Positions 11,586 through 23,556 of a DNA stretch of 64,000 nucleotides are shown in pieces. The translations under genes were made by a program, and so were the position numbers. Positions within the stretch are counted from its first letter, which is position 1, and every line of letters starts with the position of its first letter. Source of the stretch: Lepturacanthus savala (lineage: Eukaryota; Chordata; Actinopteri; Scombriformes; Trichiuridae); assembly GCA_030544235.1 (NCBI GenBank), contig CM060477.1, positions 3,315,434 to 3,379,433 on the forward strand, written 5' to 3'. The notes under the pieces are model-generated. The model ran no database searches. It was not told the origin of the DNA and worked only from the letters and a program-made list of their open reading frames with translations.

Positions 11586-14265
11586 CCATAAATTCCATAT
11601 GATGATGATTCCAGTTAGATAGCTGGGTTTGCTATGGCAAAGACATGTATACAAAGTCTGAAACTGCAGAATTTACTCTTCAGTTCCCCAAAAAGACAGC
11701 CCCAATTCTTGTATTACCACCATAATCTCAGAGTCAAGACACTTAGCCCAGCCCTAAATTACATCTTCCTCTCAGCCTTGCTAGCTGCTCATTTCCCACT
11801 TCTGTCTTCCTATTCTTTTCTCTCTCTCTCTCCCTCTATCTAACTCTCACACTCTGCCTTTCAGTGGTGACATTAATTACAATGAGGAGCAAATGATGGC
11901 GCTCATTGCTCCAGTATTACAGCGGGCGTATTCAGCAGTCACAGAGCCTGATGAAGTGTCCACATCACGCCGCACTGTGATTTATCACTTATTTCTGCCA
12001 CAATGCTTACGCCGATAGCTCTTATTCTATACCATTTACTGCTACGACATGTCTCGCACACAAGGAGGGGAGTGTCATTTCTATGGATGCCAGCACAGCG
12101 TGTGCAGAATGACCTCAAACGATGTAAGGATCCGAGCTCAAAGGAGGCTTATGTAACAGCGTGAATGGTATGTCGCACAAAAAAAAATGTGTGGTTATAT
12201 GAGAAGGAACCCCTCGCACATGAGTGGTCTTTTTATAAATCTGAAGACATATCTGTCATGTGTATGTGCCTGTGGGCAATAAGCATGTGTACACAGTCCA
12301 GTTGGTCTTTATTTCTCAAGCAAACGTTGGAGGCAAATGCTTTTTCTCATAGTATCAACCGGCACTGACTTTTCTTATTCAGAGCATAATGTGAGCGAGT
12401 CTCTTTATACAAGAGCCAATGATGATGTTTCATGACATATAATCTGGATCAGAAATCACAGAAGGCGCAGCCATGTGAGTGCACACCTTAATAAGCGATT
12501 GCAAAATATGATTGAATAGAGATCTTTTTTTTTTTCTGGAGGCGAAAGCAAGGGCGAGGAAAACGGAAAGAAACTAAGGGCACACAGATAGTACATACCT
12601 TTATCAAGGCCAATGTAACTAATAATACTAAAATACTGTAATAATCATGCAAATTACATAAGCGAGATCTGCCACGATTTTTAATGGCCTGTCCTTGGCC
12701 GATTCTAAAAACACTACCTCCAGTTTCACAGAAATCAGCTGAGCAGTTTTTTCTATAATCTTCTTCACAGTTAAACAAACAGACAAAAGGCTCAGAAAAC
12801 AATAAATCTTTGGAGAAGGCAAAAAAACCAGACAGGTGAAATCAAACGGGAGACACAAATGCAGACGGACAGCAGAAAGTGAATGAAAGCTGAAACAAAG
12901 GGAGGCGGACATGCGAGGCAGCTCGACTACAAAAAAGATAAATAAGAGGAGGGATGACTCGCATAAAAGGAAATGTGTCGGTGCTAAATATGTAATGTAA
13001 AATGTATCGGTCTAAAGTTAAATCTGAGCCCAGAAATGGCAGGAGAGTCTCTAATCCTTTCTCCCCGAGGCCTAGAATCACCTGCCATCCACAAAGTCAC
13101 CGTCCATCCCGCAGGAAAACACTCATTACGGGCTGCCATTACGTTTGACTGCATCTCCTTTCCATAACCTTGAAACACTGTTCATTCAGCCAAAAACACT
13201 TCAATCCAGCGGGAGGGCCGGGTCAATTGAGTCAATGTCAGGCGACTTCTTTGCCCCAGAGGCACCAAAATTGACATGTTTTTTTTTCTTCTCCATTTGT
13301 TTGAGAATGTTACAAGGACAAGCATATGTTCATTTAACTCACGTGGGAACATAAAGCATTGGGTGCATCACCTATGTGCATTGATCTCAGGAAAATGACC
13401 CAAGGGAATCAAACTGCAAAGAAAAAAAATGAAAATCCTGTCAATGGTGTATTATTAAAGCATGGTCCCCCACTGCCTTTCTTTCTGATTGAAATGGTCC
13501 TTGTGGGGAGATGAGCCGGTAATAAAAGAAAACGACACATTTTCAAGGCATCATTGCAGCATTTTTACTCCTCCCATAAACACTGCCTCGCCTCTCCGTG
13601 CCGATTCGAAAATATGTGTACTCTTTTGAAATGCAGCACACAAATCCTTATCTTATATAGCGGAAAATTATGTTACCACGTTGCATCGGGATGTGACTTT
13701 CCACACCCCTCCGCAGTGCTGACCCCTAATAATACATCTAATCTGCATTTTTCTGCTCCTTCATTTGTAATGGAAAGTATGGCAAAATATACAGCAGGGA
13801 AGCAACTGATGTCTAGGGAGACAGATCACAGAGAAGGGGAGCTGTAGCTAATTTCATGCCTTGTATTTTTCTGTCATGCATGGCTAATTCACGGTTCAGG
13901 CCGGCACGATGAAATGCGTGCCCTGTGATCTTCCATAGTCCCCTCCTCGCCTGGGCCACCGATTGGCGGAGCCTGAGCTATCTTTATTCGGGAAAGGCCT
14001 TGCAAATCCATATTACGGTTTGCTTTCATACACTGCTAATTCAGAGAGAGCCCGATAAAACCAAGGGGGAGACAGGAGTGGCAGTTCCATTTGGGTTCGC
14101 TACCCTTGACTGGCTCTGAGATGTAAATGACTATCCACCCCCACTGTGCCTTCTCCGATCCTGCTCCATTTGTAATTTAATACCTTTGACAGAATGCACT
14201 AGTTGGCTGGGAAAAATATGTAAGAAAACTCCTGTTTATTGCAAAATAAAAAAAGTCAATTTTGA
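11586..14265. other. Intergenic unique sequence, possible conserved elements
   Basis: No gene. Two low-repeat stretches (11860-12130, 13850-14150) have homeodomain-like ATTA words mixed with GC-richer sequence, the texture of vertebrate conserved non-coding elements. Conservation itself cannot be seen from one sequence. Confidence 0.3.
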
Positions 14266-14602
14266 AGGAATGGATGGGTATTTGGGGAAACTCAGCCACT
14301 GTTGGAACTCTAAAGGCCTTGACACACCAAGCCGACGTCAAGAATTACCAATGGCGATTGTTGTGTTGCTTCTTGTCGCCAAAAAATAGCATTTCATTAC
14401 TACACAACACCATTGGCTGCCATGTGAATGCCATGGAATGGATGGGCATTTGGGGAAAAACAGTCTTGCTGAGAGTTAGATGATGTTTGATGTCACTGTT
14501 GGAACTCTAAAGGCCCTGACACACCTAGCCAACATCAAGAACTAGCAAAGACAATAATTGTGTCTTGTAGCCAAAAAACGCCAATGGCTGCCATGTGGAA
14601 AC
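14266..14602. repeat. Imperfect direct duplication of a fish repeat unit
   Basis: Two copies, about 14266-14429 and 14436-14602, share GAATGGATGGGTATTTGGGG, TGTTGGAACTCTAAAGGCC, TGACACACC(A/T)AGCC and CAATGGCTGCCATGTG in the same order. They are about 170 bp apart and diverged by substitutions and small gaps. No coding capacity. Confidence 0.7.
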
Positions 14603-14865
14603 AAGAAGACCTAGAATCACAAAGCATCTTGGCTTTATTTTCACATCCCCTTTACTTACCACAAATGGTTTCTAATACATTTGATACAAAGTTGGTGTTA
14701 TCAGTCCTAGGTCTTTATTATAGGTTATATTTGCAGTCCTTGTATAGTAAAGGAGTTAAGGAACATTAAGTTAAGGTTAAGGAACATTCCACTGCAAATA
14801 TTTTTTTTTCTTATTGTTTCTTATTGTTCTTATTGTATTCTTATTAATATTGTTTTTAAAATTGC

Positions 14866-15296
14866 TTTCTTGCCAAGAGGTAGATGAGGAGTTCAATACC
14901 AGTAGTAGTTTGTAGTGCATTAAATAAGAAGCTACCGCTAGCAGCTATGCTGTGTGCTAGCAGACTACTAGCATCTCGAATCTTTCCTGGTGCGAGTAGA
15001 GGAGTAAAAAATGTTTTTTTTGCGTTGTTATCGGCTTTGGTGTATTTAGAGTATTGATGTTGGCCATTTTGAAAAAAATGTGCATATCTCTGAAACAAAG
15101 GTTGACCTGACTTGTCTCTTTGAATAAATTTATTTCTATGGCTCTAAGGCACGTTTACACCAAAGCAGACATTTGTGTCAGAACTGGAAATATTCAAGAT
15201 GCTAGTAGCCTACTAGTGTACAGATAGCTGCTAGCAGTAGCTTCTTATTTTCTGCACCACAAACAGTGGTATTGAACTCCTCGTTTAACAAGAAAA
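14866..15296. mobile_element. Foldback (hairpin) element with about 115-bp arms
   Basis: The left arm 14866-14988 (GAGGAGTTCAATACCA, AATAAGAAGCTAC, GCTAGCAGCTAT, ACTACTAGCATC) is the inverted counterpart of the right arm 15185-15296 (GATGCTAGTAG, GTAGCTTCTTATT, TGGTATTGAACTCCTC). A loop of about 195 bp lies between. Terminal duplications are not evident. Confidence 0.75.
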
Positions 15297-15469
15297 CAAA
15301 TAGCCAAAGAAAAGGTATTGTTCTAAATGTAAAAGTGTTGGACTACTGGTGCTACGAAGTACCTGAGTTGAATGTCTCAACCTTCAATTGCTAAATACCA
15401 ACTCTGTAAGGTGGAATAAACCTTGAATATCTCAGCTGTGTCCCTGCTTCCTCAGGAGATGAAGCCAGC

Positions 15470-15770
15470 TGATGTGCTACCAGGTACGCGGCGGGTCACA
15501 GCTGCACATGCTAGCTCCCGTCTCCTTCACCTGTCGGAAGCAGTTAGGGCGGAGTGGCCCCGATTCACCGCGTTACCAAAACACAACGTCTGGTTCGCTC
15601 CGGCAAACGCGGCTCGCTGGTACTTATTATGATAATGAAGTCCATTTTAAAACATTGTCTGCCAGTCGCCGGGTAGTTCCGGGTAGGGCTGAGGGTGCGC
15701 GCATACGCAGGGTGAGCAGAAGAAACCGAGATGGGAAGGGAAGTGCAGGAAATTGGAGGGTGGACCGCCT
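15470..15770. other. CpG-rich island-like block, no gene assigned
   Basis: This 300-bp stretch has many CpG dinucleotides (GTACGCGGCGGG, TTCACCGCGTTACC, GCAAACGCGGCTCGC, GTGCGCGCATACGCA), against an AT-rich background. The last word resembles an NRF1 half-palindrome. Open frames cross it on both strands, but none looks like a known protein. It may be a promoter or first exon of an unannotated transcript, or a CpG-rich repeat. Confidence 0.3.
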
Positions 15771-15906
15771 CGGGGAAGCTCCATGCATAAAGATGAAAGC
15801 ACAGGGGGCCATCGTTGCTCCAACAAATCACTCAGACAGTGGTTGGAGGGCGCAGCTGGCCTGGCAGTTCCCAAACTGTGACAGGAATATGTCCCACATA
15901 CAGCTG

Positions 15907-15922
15907 GGTGTGTGTGTATGTG

Positions 15923-15957
<35 letters not shown>

Positions 15958-15962
15958 TGTGC
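15907..15962. repeat. Imperfect GT microsatellite
   Basis: TG units with TATG and TGG interruptions, at the 3' edge of a CpG-rich block. Confidence 0.95.
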
Positions 15963-16205
15963 ACAGATTTTGTGTTCAACTATGTCTACTGACATACATA
16001 GATGAATCACACACCCCACCACACATACACTAGATTCCATCTCAAGATATCCACCAGAATTCAAATGAAAAGTGATGTGGAGCAAAACTGAATTTTGAGT
16101 GTGTTGGAAAGGAGGTGGTCTTAAAGGTCCCAAATCTTACACTTTTCCTGGGTTTTGCCAAACACTGTATTCACTGTCCCGCTCTGTACATTTCCTGCTT
16201 TTTTT

Positions 16206-16800
16206 GTCAAGTCAAATTTTTATTTGTATAGCCCAAAATCACAGTTCTCCTGTCCTTAGACCCTCTCATCGTACAAGGAAAAACTCTCAGAACCCTCAGG
16301 AAGAGAAACAGAGGAGGATCCCTCTTCTAGGACTGACAGGCATGTTATAGATGAAGTGTGAACAGGATGGAAACAAGATGTTTAGACCAGGGAAAGTTGA
16401 GTATGATATTAAATATAACTCTGGAAAAAAATAAGAGACCACTGCATATTTTTCTCTGAAATCAGCATCTCAGCATCTGTTGAATTCCAACACATGAACA
16501 CCTCATTCTGCTTAAAGAGGAACCAGGAGTGGAATAAAGTCACCGAAGAACAATGGTGTGGAGAGCATGACAAGACGCATGAAAGCTGGGATTAAAAATA
16601 AGGGCTATTACACCAAATATTGATTTCTGAACTCTGAGCTGAGGTGACAGGATCCATTGTAGCTCAGGGTATTTCATGAGGTCCAGTCTGAACCTATAGC
16701 AGCATAACAATGTTCTAGTCCAGGACCAGCCCTGACTATGAGCTTCTTCAAAAAGGAAAGTTTTGAACCTGTTTTTAAATCTGTTTTGTTGAGAAAAACA
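16206..16800. repeat. Common fish interspersed repeat split by a Tc1 remnant
   Basis: The left part (16206-16345) has CAAATTTTTATTTGTATAGC then CTCAGGAAGAGAAACAGAGG. The right part (about 16640-16800) has CTATAGCAGCATAACAATG then AAAAAGGAAAGTTTTGAACC. I recognise both as pieces of one abundant teleost repeat. The Tc1-like remnant at 16415-16636 lies between them. Confidence 0.5.
16415..16636. mobile_element. Tc1-like deletion derivative
   Basis: It begins ACTCTGGAAAAAAATAAGAG, with the CCACTGCA Tc1 terminus. It passes directly to GACGCATGAAAGCTGGGATT and AAATATTGATTTCTGAACTC, sequence normally internal to the element. The 58654 copy has the same junction words. Confidence 0.6.
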
Positions 16801-16949
16801 CTCTCAACAACAGCTTCAATCCCTTCCCTGTATGACGCCGTCACACCCAGCGTGTGACATCACCTGTTCACTTCCTCTCGAGTTCACAGCTCGGCTCACG
16901 ACTGATTGTTACCTTCACCGAGCACAGAATATGAGCCTAAAACCTGCAC

Positions 16950-17684
16950 TTAACTGTTAAGTGTCTGTTATGTTGTGTTTTGGGGCCAAATCTGACTGTT
17001 TTAATGTTTTTGTCTGAAAAATGTGGTTAATTTGATCAGATTCACCTAAGATTCCATGACTTTATACACAAAGAGGGTTTCAGCACACAAAATAATCTGT
17101 TTTATGCTGTTTTATTCAACTTTTGTACACTCTTGGTGTTCCCAGTTAAAACTGACCATTAGAAATGAATGGGGACACAAGAATTAATGGAAGAAATTGA
17201 ACTCAGGTTCTCTTATTTATCTACATAATGAGACTCTTGATTCTATATTTGATGAGTCTGATAAATATTGTAATTTTATTATTCTTGATAGTTGTTCTTT
17301 AACGTATTAGGACATGACTTGGAATACTGTGAAATTGTTGAAGATAAAATCTTTCTGGTCACTTATAAACCATGAACAGCCTACTTTTTGTGACTGTATA
17401 AAAAATTTTAAAGGTTTCAAAACAAATGTCCTTGGTAACTTTGACCCAAAGTATTCTGTGATGAACAGCAGGGTGTTATTGGTGTTATTTTAGAACTCAT
17501 ATTCAAGATGAATAACATAATAACATAATGAATAACATACAAGTAGAAGTAGAAGTTCAAAACTTGTAATGTTCACAAGAATTTATGTTGATTATAGTTT
17601 TTATATGGGTCAAAATTAATGGGTCAAATTTAACCTGGGAACACCACATTCATTAACATGAAACAAACACAACATGAGGGTTAA
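16950..17684. mobile_element. piggyBac-like MITE, family B copy 1
   Basis: The left end carries TTATGTTGTGTTTTGGGGCC. The right end on the other strand is TTAACCCTCATGTTGTG, a TTAA-anchored terminus common in fish piggyBac-like elements. The interior (CAACTTTTGTACACTCTTGG, ATTAGAAATGAATGGGG, AACTCAGGTTC, ATATTTGATGAGTCTGAT) repeats in the same order at 19440-20258. Confidence 0.55.
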
Positions 17685-17689
17685 AATAC

Positions 17690-18115
17690 ACTGTTTTTTT
17701 ATTCTGCCTATAAATGTAATAAAACGCAATAATGGGACGTTTACAATGAAAATTATGATTTTTTTAATTCCTGCTGAATTCTCCTTAATCCTCTGTTGCA
17801 TGGAATATTACTTAGATGTAGTAAAAAATGTTTTAAATGTTTTTACTACTTAAAATGACCTAAAAAGAAGAAGAAATATAAGCCACACAGTCTCAGGATA
17901 ATCCAGAAATTGTGTTTTTCAAGATGTATAAGTTGAAATCAATGAGACATACAGGCCATAAATAACTAATAAACGTTCAAAACCTGAAATGTTCACGAGA
18001 ATTTATGTTGATAAAAAAAATTCTACTCACTACAACTCAACAAAAGGTGGTGATATATGTTTTTATGGGTCTTAATGGGACTGATTAACATTAACGAACA
18101 CAACATGAGGGTTAA
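17690..18115. repeat. Family B partial copy
   Basis: Contains CAATAATGGGACGTTTACAA, CAATGAGACATACAGGCC and AATGTTCACGAGAATTTATG. It ends in ACAACATGAGGGTTAA (TTAA at 18112-18115). These words recur at 19520-20258, so this is a third, shortened copy abutting copy 1. Confidence 0.55.
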
Positions 18116-19439
18116 ACGGTTAAACTTTTTTTTTCTTTTTCCAAATCCTCCGCCTCACTTTTGAAGGCTCTATCTCCAACGCTGGCGTGATACATATCTC
18201 CACGCTGCTGGAGAGGCTGCCGCTGCTCCCTATCAGCCCCTTCATCGAGCGACATGCTCTGGAGATTAGCCTCCATGCACCTCCTACTCCAACCGGAGCC
18301 GCCTGTAAACCCACCCCCCTCCTTTTCCTCTCAAGGTCAGATCAGTGTCGAGTGCTTGGCGCCACACGTGTGTGACGGAGGCCATGATTGCAGCGCGGAA
18401 CGCCGTTTATCAGAAAACAACTTCCACTAAGTGCTTGTTTATTTCAACACGCAGGGCTGAGTAATTGCATGGAAACCAAAAAAAAGCCCGCTGATGTTTG
18501 CTGAGAGCGTTTTAATTAGCTCTCACGTTCCCAATGACAGAGCAATTCGCTGTCAATTCGTGGCTCGATGATGGGGCCATAGAAAAGGCCGTTTTCCTCC
18601 CTGCCGGTGAATGGGATGTGCACAAGTTGGAGAAAGTCCAAAACGGAGACGGGAGACGAGTATCTCAGACAGACCGCCTGCTGCTGATGTAAAAAGGGCC
18701 TGACTGGTCGCTGCTGGCTCCCTTTTTTTCTCTCTGTCTCACTCTCTACTGGAGCTAATGCTTTCCCTGGCGCTCACACACCCTCGTGCAGAGAAAACAC
18801 ACAGTTGTGCACAAAATCCCCGCCTCATTTTCCAGCCTCTGTCTCTTTCTCATGCAAAACAGATGCAGCCGAGTAGAGCTCAGTTGTGGAAACACCTGCC
18901 GGTATCACTGTTGTCACTTGTGCACATGTGTGTGTGTGCTTGGATTCATGCATGTGTGCGTGTGTGTGTTTATGGTGTGTACAAGCCATCCCACCTTTGA
19001 GTGGTGCTGCCATCTAGTGGCAATTTGAATTATCCGATCCGCACACTGCATCTGATTTATATGACATGGTTCATTCATCATGTAATAATGGGTGAATAAA
19101 TTTTCTATATCACGTCCTCGTGCTGCGGTAATTTAAGGAAAAAAAGGGGGGGAACAAGCAATTTAGCAATCGTGTAATTAAGATATCATTACTATATTAC
19201 AGCCTGTATGGAATACTTCTCCATTGATATCCGGCTGGGCTGATAGATAGCTCAGGCTCGCCATTGCAGGGAGATGAAAGGGAGTGTTTAACACATGATT
19301 CACGACTCCCCTTAAGAAAAATGTGATGAGCAAATGTGTTTCTGTTGTTGTTATGCACAGGAGAAACTACGTTGTCATAAACAGCCACACTGCTGCAGAA
19401 CTAATAGTCCATTCTCATGACCTAATAGCGCTGTGAATG
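18116..19439. other. Intergenic unique sequence between piggyBac-like elements
   Basis: Unique sequence of mixed composition, with an imperfect GT-rich run at 18925-18980. The part 18380-18660 has ATTA and TAATTAGC words. No gene recognised. Confidence 0.35.
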
Positions 19440-20258
19440 TTATGTTCTGACCATTTTGGTCTCTGAAAAATGTGGTTAATTGATTTTCAATAGAGGAGGG
19501 GGAAAAAACACATGTACACAAGCAATAATGGGAAGTTTACAATGGAAATGATCAGTTGTTTTATTGTTGATTCACCTAAGAATCCATGATTCTGTCCACA
19601 AAGTTTCAGCACACAAACGAAATTGTATTAATTTACATATGATTTTGTGTATTTTATTCAACTTTTGTCCACTCTTGGTGTTCCTGGTCATTAGAAATGA
19701 ATGGGGGAGAGGAGAATTAATGTAAGAAATTGAACTCAGGTTCATCTACATTTGTCTATATATTCTATATTTGATGAGTCTGATGAATTCATTCATTTTA
19801 TTGTTTTTTCTTGAATGTATTAAGACATGACTTGGAATATTGTGAAATTGTCTGGTGTAGTTTTAGGATCATTTTCTTTATAAACAAATCTTTTCAGTCA
19901 TGAACACAACAGATTTTACTTTTTGTGACTGAATCATGTTTTAAATGGTTTCAAAACAAACAATCCTTGGTAACTTTGACCCACAGTAGTCTGTGATAAA
20001 CAGTAAACTATGTTTTATCTGATTATTTCTTATTGTCAAAATAATCCAGAAAAACTATAATGTATAAGTTTAGATCAATGAGACATACAGGCCATAAATA
20101 ACAAATAGAAGTTAAAAACTTGTAATATTCACAAGAAGTTATGCTGATTTAACCCAACAGGAGGTGATAATATTCGTATTATTACAGTTTTTATGATGAG
20201 TCTTGATGGAACGGTCACATTTGACTGATTAACATGAAACCAACACAACATGAAGGTT
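19440..20258. mobile_element. piggyBac-like MITE, family B copy 2
   Basis: Direct-orientation relative of 16950-17684. It shares CTGAAAAATGTGGTTAATT, CACTCTTGGTGTTCC and GACATGACTTGGAATA. The right end is CACAACATGAAGGTTAA. There are no open frames of significance. Confidence 0.55.
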
Positions 20259-20605
20259 AAGACCAATACAGATGTATTTTCAATAGCACAGCACAGTGAA
20301 ATGAGGAATGGCAGGATATTGGAACACAAAGATGAGTAACATTGTTATGGAGCCTCCTTCTCTCCTTCACCCACTGCTGCTCCTCTTTCCTTTAGATTAA
20401 CGGCTCCGTTGGCAGCGCCTGCAATTCATTTAGCTCTTAGAAGCCGTGCGAGTCCTCTGCTGCTGACCTTGTTTGGCCCTGGTCTTTCTCTGGTCTCCGT
20501 CCTGGTGCAGACCATCAAACCATCAGACCATCAGAGCAGCGCTCTTCATCAGTGGGCAGGCCAGACCGCTTTAACAGCACTGGGTTGAAGTCTCGTGGTA
20601 AAAGG

Positions 20606-21085
20606 TTAACCCTCCATTGCATAGTGTTGCCATATGGAAACAATTACTTCGTCAATATCTTCATGTTTTAAAAAAAGCTGTGATGTAAAATCTGTGTTTT
20701 TACAATTAGGCGTGAAAAAAGGAGGCTTTTATTTTGAAGGACATACAATCTATGAGGTCACATGACCAGGATATCCCTATTGTTTATGGACATTTGACAT
20801 GTGAACATCATTGTCTCACAACTGAATAAACTTAATTTATTTATTTTGATGTTATGTATATTTTTTTTCTAATATGATAAAATAGATTTGTTGCCATATG
20901 GAAACAATATGCAAATATGGAAAATTCTAGAGTATACAACCTAATGGAGTCCCATTGACTTACATAGCATGAGACTCTGTTTCCCACTTTGTCTTATATT
21001 TCTTAAATATATCTATTTTCTTAGGTAATTTTAAGTAATAAAAACATGATTGTCCATGTCTAAGTATCATGCAATAAAGGGTTAA
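20606..21085. mobile_element. TTAA-flanked piggyBac-like MITE, copy 1
   Basis: The left end is TTAACCCTCCATTGCATAG and the right end on the other strand is TTAACCCTTTATTGCATG. TTAA bounds both sides (20606-20609 and 21082-21085). The word GTTGCCATATGGAAACAAT occurs at the left end and again near 20890. It encodes nothing recognisable. Confidence 0.65.
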
Positions 21086-21678
21086 GGAGAATTTAGCAAC
21101 CAGTGAAACAACTCATTATTTCCATTGTAAACTTGATTGTGTACCTGTGTTTTTTTTCTCTGTATTTTCTCCATGAGGATTTTTTCTGCCATATTCGAAA
21201 TGAAAATCAAAACAGACGCGTAACCCAGACGTTTATAGATAGAAAAGGGAAAAAAAGCCACTCAGTGTATTTTAAGCACACATGAATCAGTCAGGGTTAA
21301 CCAGACAGCACAGTAACCCTCCATACCTGTCTGCTGGATTTAGGAGACGTTTTGGACGCCATGGAGGAGCCGGCATCTGTGTAATTCAAACTGATTCCCT
21401 TCATCAGAACGGCTGCAGAGGGGAACAGTAAATGACATCTGCTGTGTAACCACATATGACAGGTGAGGAGTGAGTGGAAACAAACAAATCCACAAACATC
21501 CCTCTGTAACCCAAGGTGACACGTTAGCGCGGGGAGCTAGCATGAGACTGTGATATCAGGTGGAATAAGCCTGCTGCTGTGCTGCAATGAATAAGCAAAG
21601 TGACACAATAAGCATCGCTTCCCTTTTGTCAAATGTGCCGTGCCTCACACAGTAAATGTCCTCTTGGGTATCTCAATT

Positions 21679-21711
21679 TGTGTGTGTGTGTATGTGTGTG
21701 TGTATGTGTGT

Positions 21712-21742
<31 letters not shown>
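21679..21742. repeat. Imperfect GT microsatellite
   Basis: TG units interrupted three times by TATG, suggesting an older, partly stabilised tract. Confidence 0.95.
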
Positions 21743-22375
21743 CATGCACATGTGCATTCACCAGACTGGCAGATTGCTGACCCACTTTGACTTTATTTTT
21801 CATTCACTCCCCATGAGCAGCCACAAGGCTCCTGCTTTCTCTCCACATCTCTCCCTCCATCTCTCTCTTTCTCTTCTTCTCCTCCCAGTATTTACCTGGT
21901 TATAATTGTGACATGAATCACTTCCGACAAGGAGGAGCTCGGCTCCGGCGGAACAAAACTCCCTCACCAGAGCCGGTGGAGAGGAAGAGAAACGTCCTTT
22001 TTGATTCCCATAGCTCATCGCAGCCGATTCCTGTGTCTCTGTTTGCCTTTTTACTGATTTCTCTGGAGCAGTGTCCACCTCTGGGGTCGGAAGGGTGTTT
22101 CCTGGAATTAGGAGATGTAGCAGTGAGATGGAAGATTTGAATTCACATATTTAGTTTCTCTAAAATGAAAATAGGCTGAAAACAAAGGTCAAACAAAGAA
22201 GAAGATCTATTAATTGGGTTATCTGCCCTCTAATAGCACTGTAGATGCTATGGATCTGCACAAATTGAAAAGTCAAACTCCTGTTTCTTGCATATGGCTT
22301 TTACAAATAATGCTTAAAGTACTATAAATATAAACTGATTGCATATTATCATCTATGTTTGACTCTTAATCACTT

Positions 22376-22600
22376 AAACCCCAGGCCTGTTTTTCAGTTT
22401 TCCTGCTATAAATGATAATACATCTGGAATATCTCTACAATGACAAAGGTTATTGTAATTAAAGCTGGAATCAAAATAAATCTATAACGTGAGGTGACTA
22501 CAGAAGAGTCTGAATCAATTTATGTTAATGTGAAAGAGCAAATATATTTAGAATATTAAAAAATCTGAAATTGTGTTTTACTACAGACAAAAATACTTGA
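22376..22600 (-). repeat. Family A repeat, truncated
   Basis: Contains CCCAGGCCTGTTTTTCAG, TTTTCCTGCTATAAATGATA, ACAAAGGTTATTG and GGTGACTACAGAAGAGTC. This is family A in the orientation opposite to 23181. The distal half is missing. Confidence 0.65.
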
Positions 22601-23180
22601 TTTAAAACTTAAAACAAGACCAAATTGACCTAAATTAGCGGAAATAAGCTAAATTATCTGCAATGCAAAGTTGAATGATTCATAATGATCATACATTTGA
22701 AATCATTTCTAGACTTTAGTTTTCATTCTTGCATTAGTTGTGACATTTCTTGTTTTAATGGTGTGATGTGGCTTTCTCCTGTAAATGTTGTTGAGTCTCA
22801 AGTTGAAGAAAATAGTGAATGATATTCAAATATCTGCCAGAAAAGTCACTCGTCATTTTCTTCCTTAAATCCTTCATTGTGAGTCCTGTCCCTGTAATGT
22901 GTGTTCCTCACCAGGTCTACAGGGATGACGGTGTAACAGGGAAAGCTTGTTAGAGGACTCAGGTCACTGGAGGAGGCTGATACCATCGACAGAATCACTT
23001 CTCTTCAAACTACTGAAAACGCTGCACAACATCAGAGATACAGATGTCAAACATGTTCAGAGGGAGCAGGCTGAAGAGGATGTCACTGGTGTAGCTTCGT
23101 TCCTCAGGGACAGGACTCATAGGGTTGAATAAACAAATCTACGGCTGAGCAAAATAATATCTTTTGTGGGTTTTTAATCT

Positions 23181-23556
23181 GTTAAAATACCAAAAAAACA
23201 GCAGCAGCATTGAGTTTTATTCATAAATCACATGAGAAAACCTCAGCTCCAACAATAAATGAAGTATTTTATCTGTAGTAAAACACAATGTTACTGTTAC
23301 AGCATCAATACAATAATCTTTATCTGTAGTAAAACATCATTTTATATATTTTATATCTATATTTGCACATTAATATATAAATATAATTAATATATTATAT
23401 AGTCACGTTAACATAAATTGATTCTGACTCTTCTATAGTCACCTCACATGTTGTAGATGTCTTTTGATTCCAGGTTTAAGTCCAATAACCTTTGTGATTT
23501 ATTATCATTTATAGCAGGAAAACTGAAAAAACAGGCCTGGGGCTGAAGTGGTTAAC
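23181..23556 (+). repeat. Family A repeat, near full length
   Basis: Runs from TTAAAATACCAAAAAAACAG through CATTGAGTTTTATTCATAAA, TTTTATCTGTAGTAAAACAC, CTCACATGTTGTAGATGTC and CTTTTGATTCCAGG to CAGGCCTGGGGC and GTGGTTAA. TTAA occurs at both ends, but the termini are not clear inverted repeats. Confidence 0.7.

Noticed and set aside
15472..16005. 177-codon open frame, the longest in the window
   Set aside because: It crosses a CpG-rich block and a GT microsatellite, has no protein-like domain, and stops are simply sparse in GC-rich sequence.
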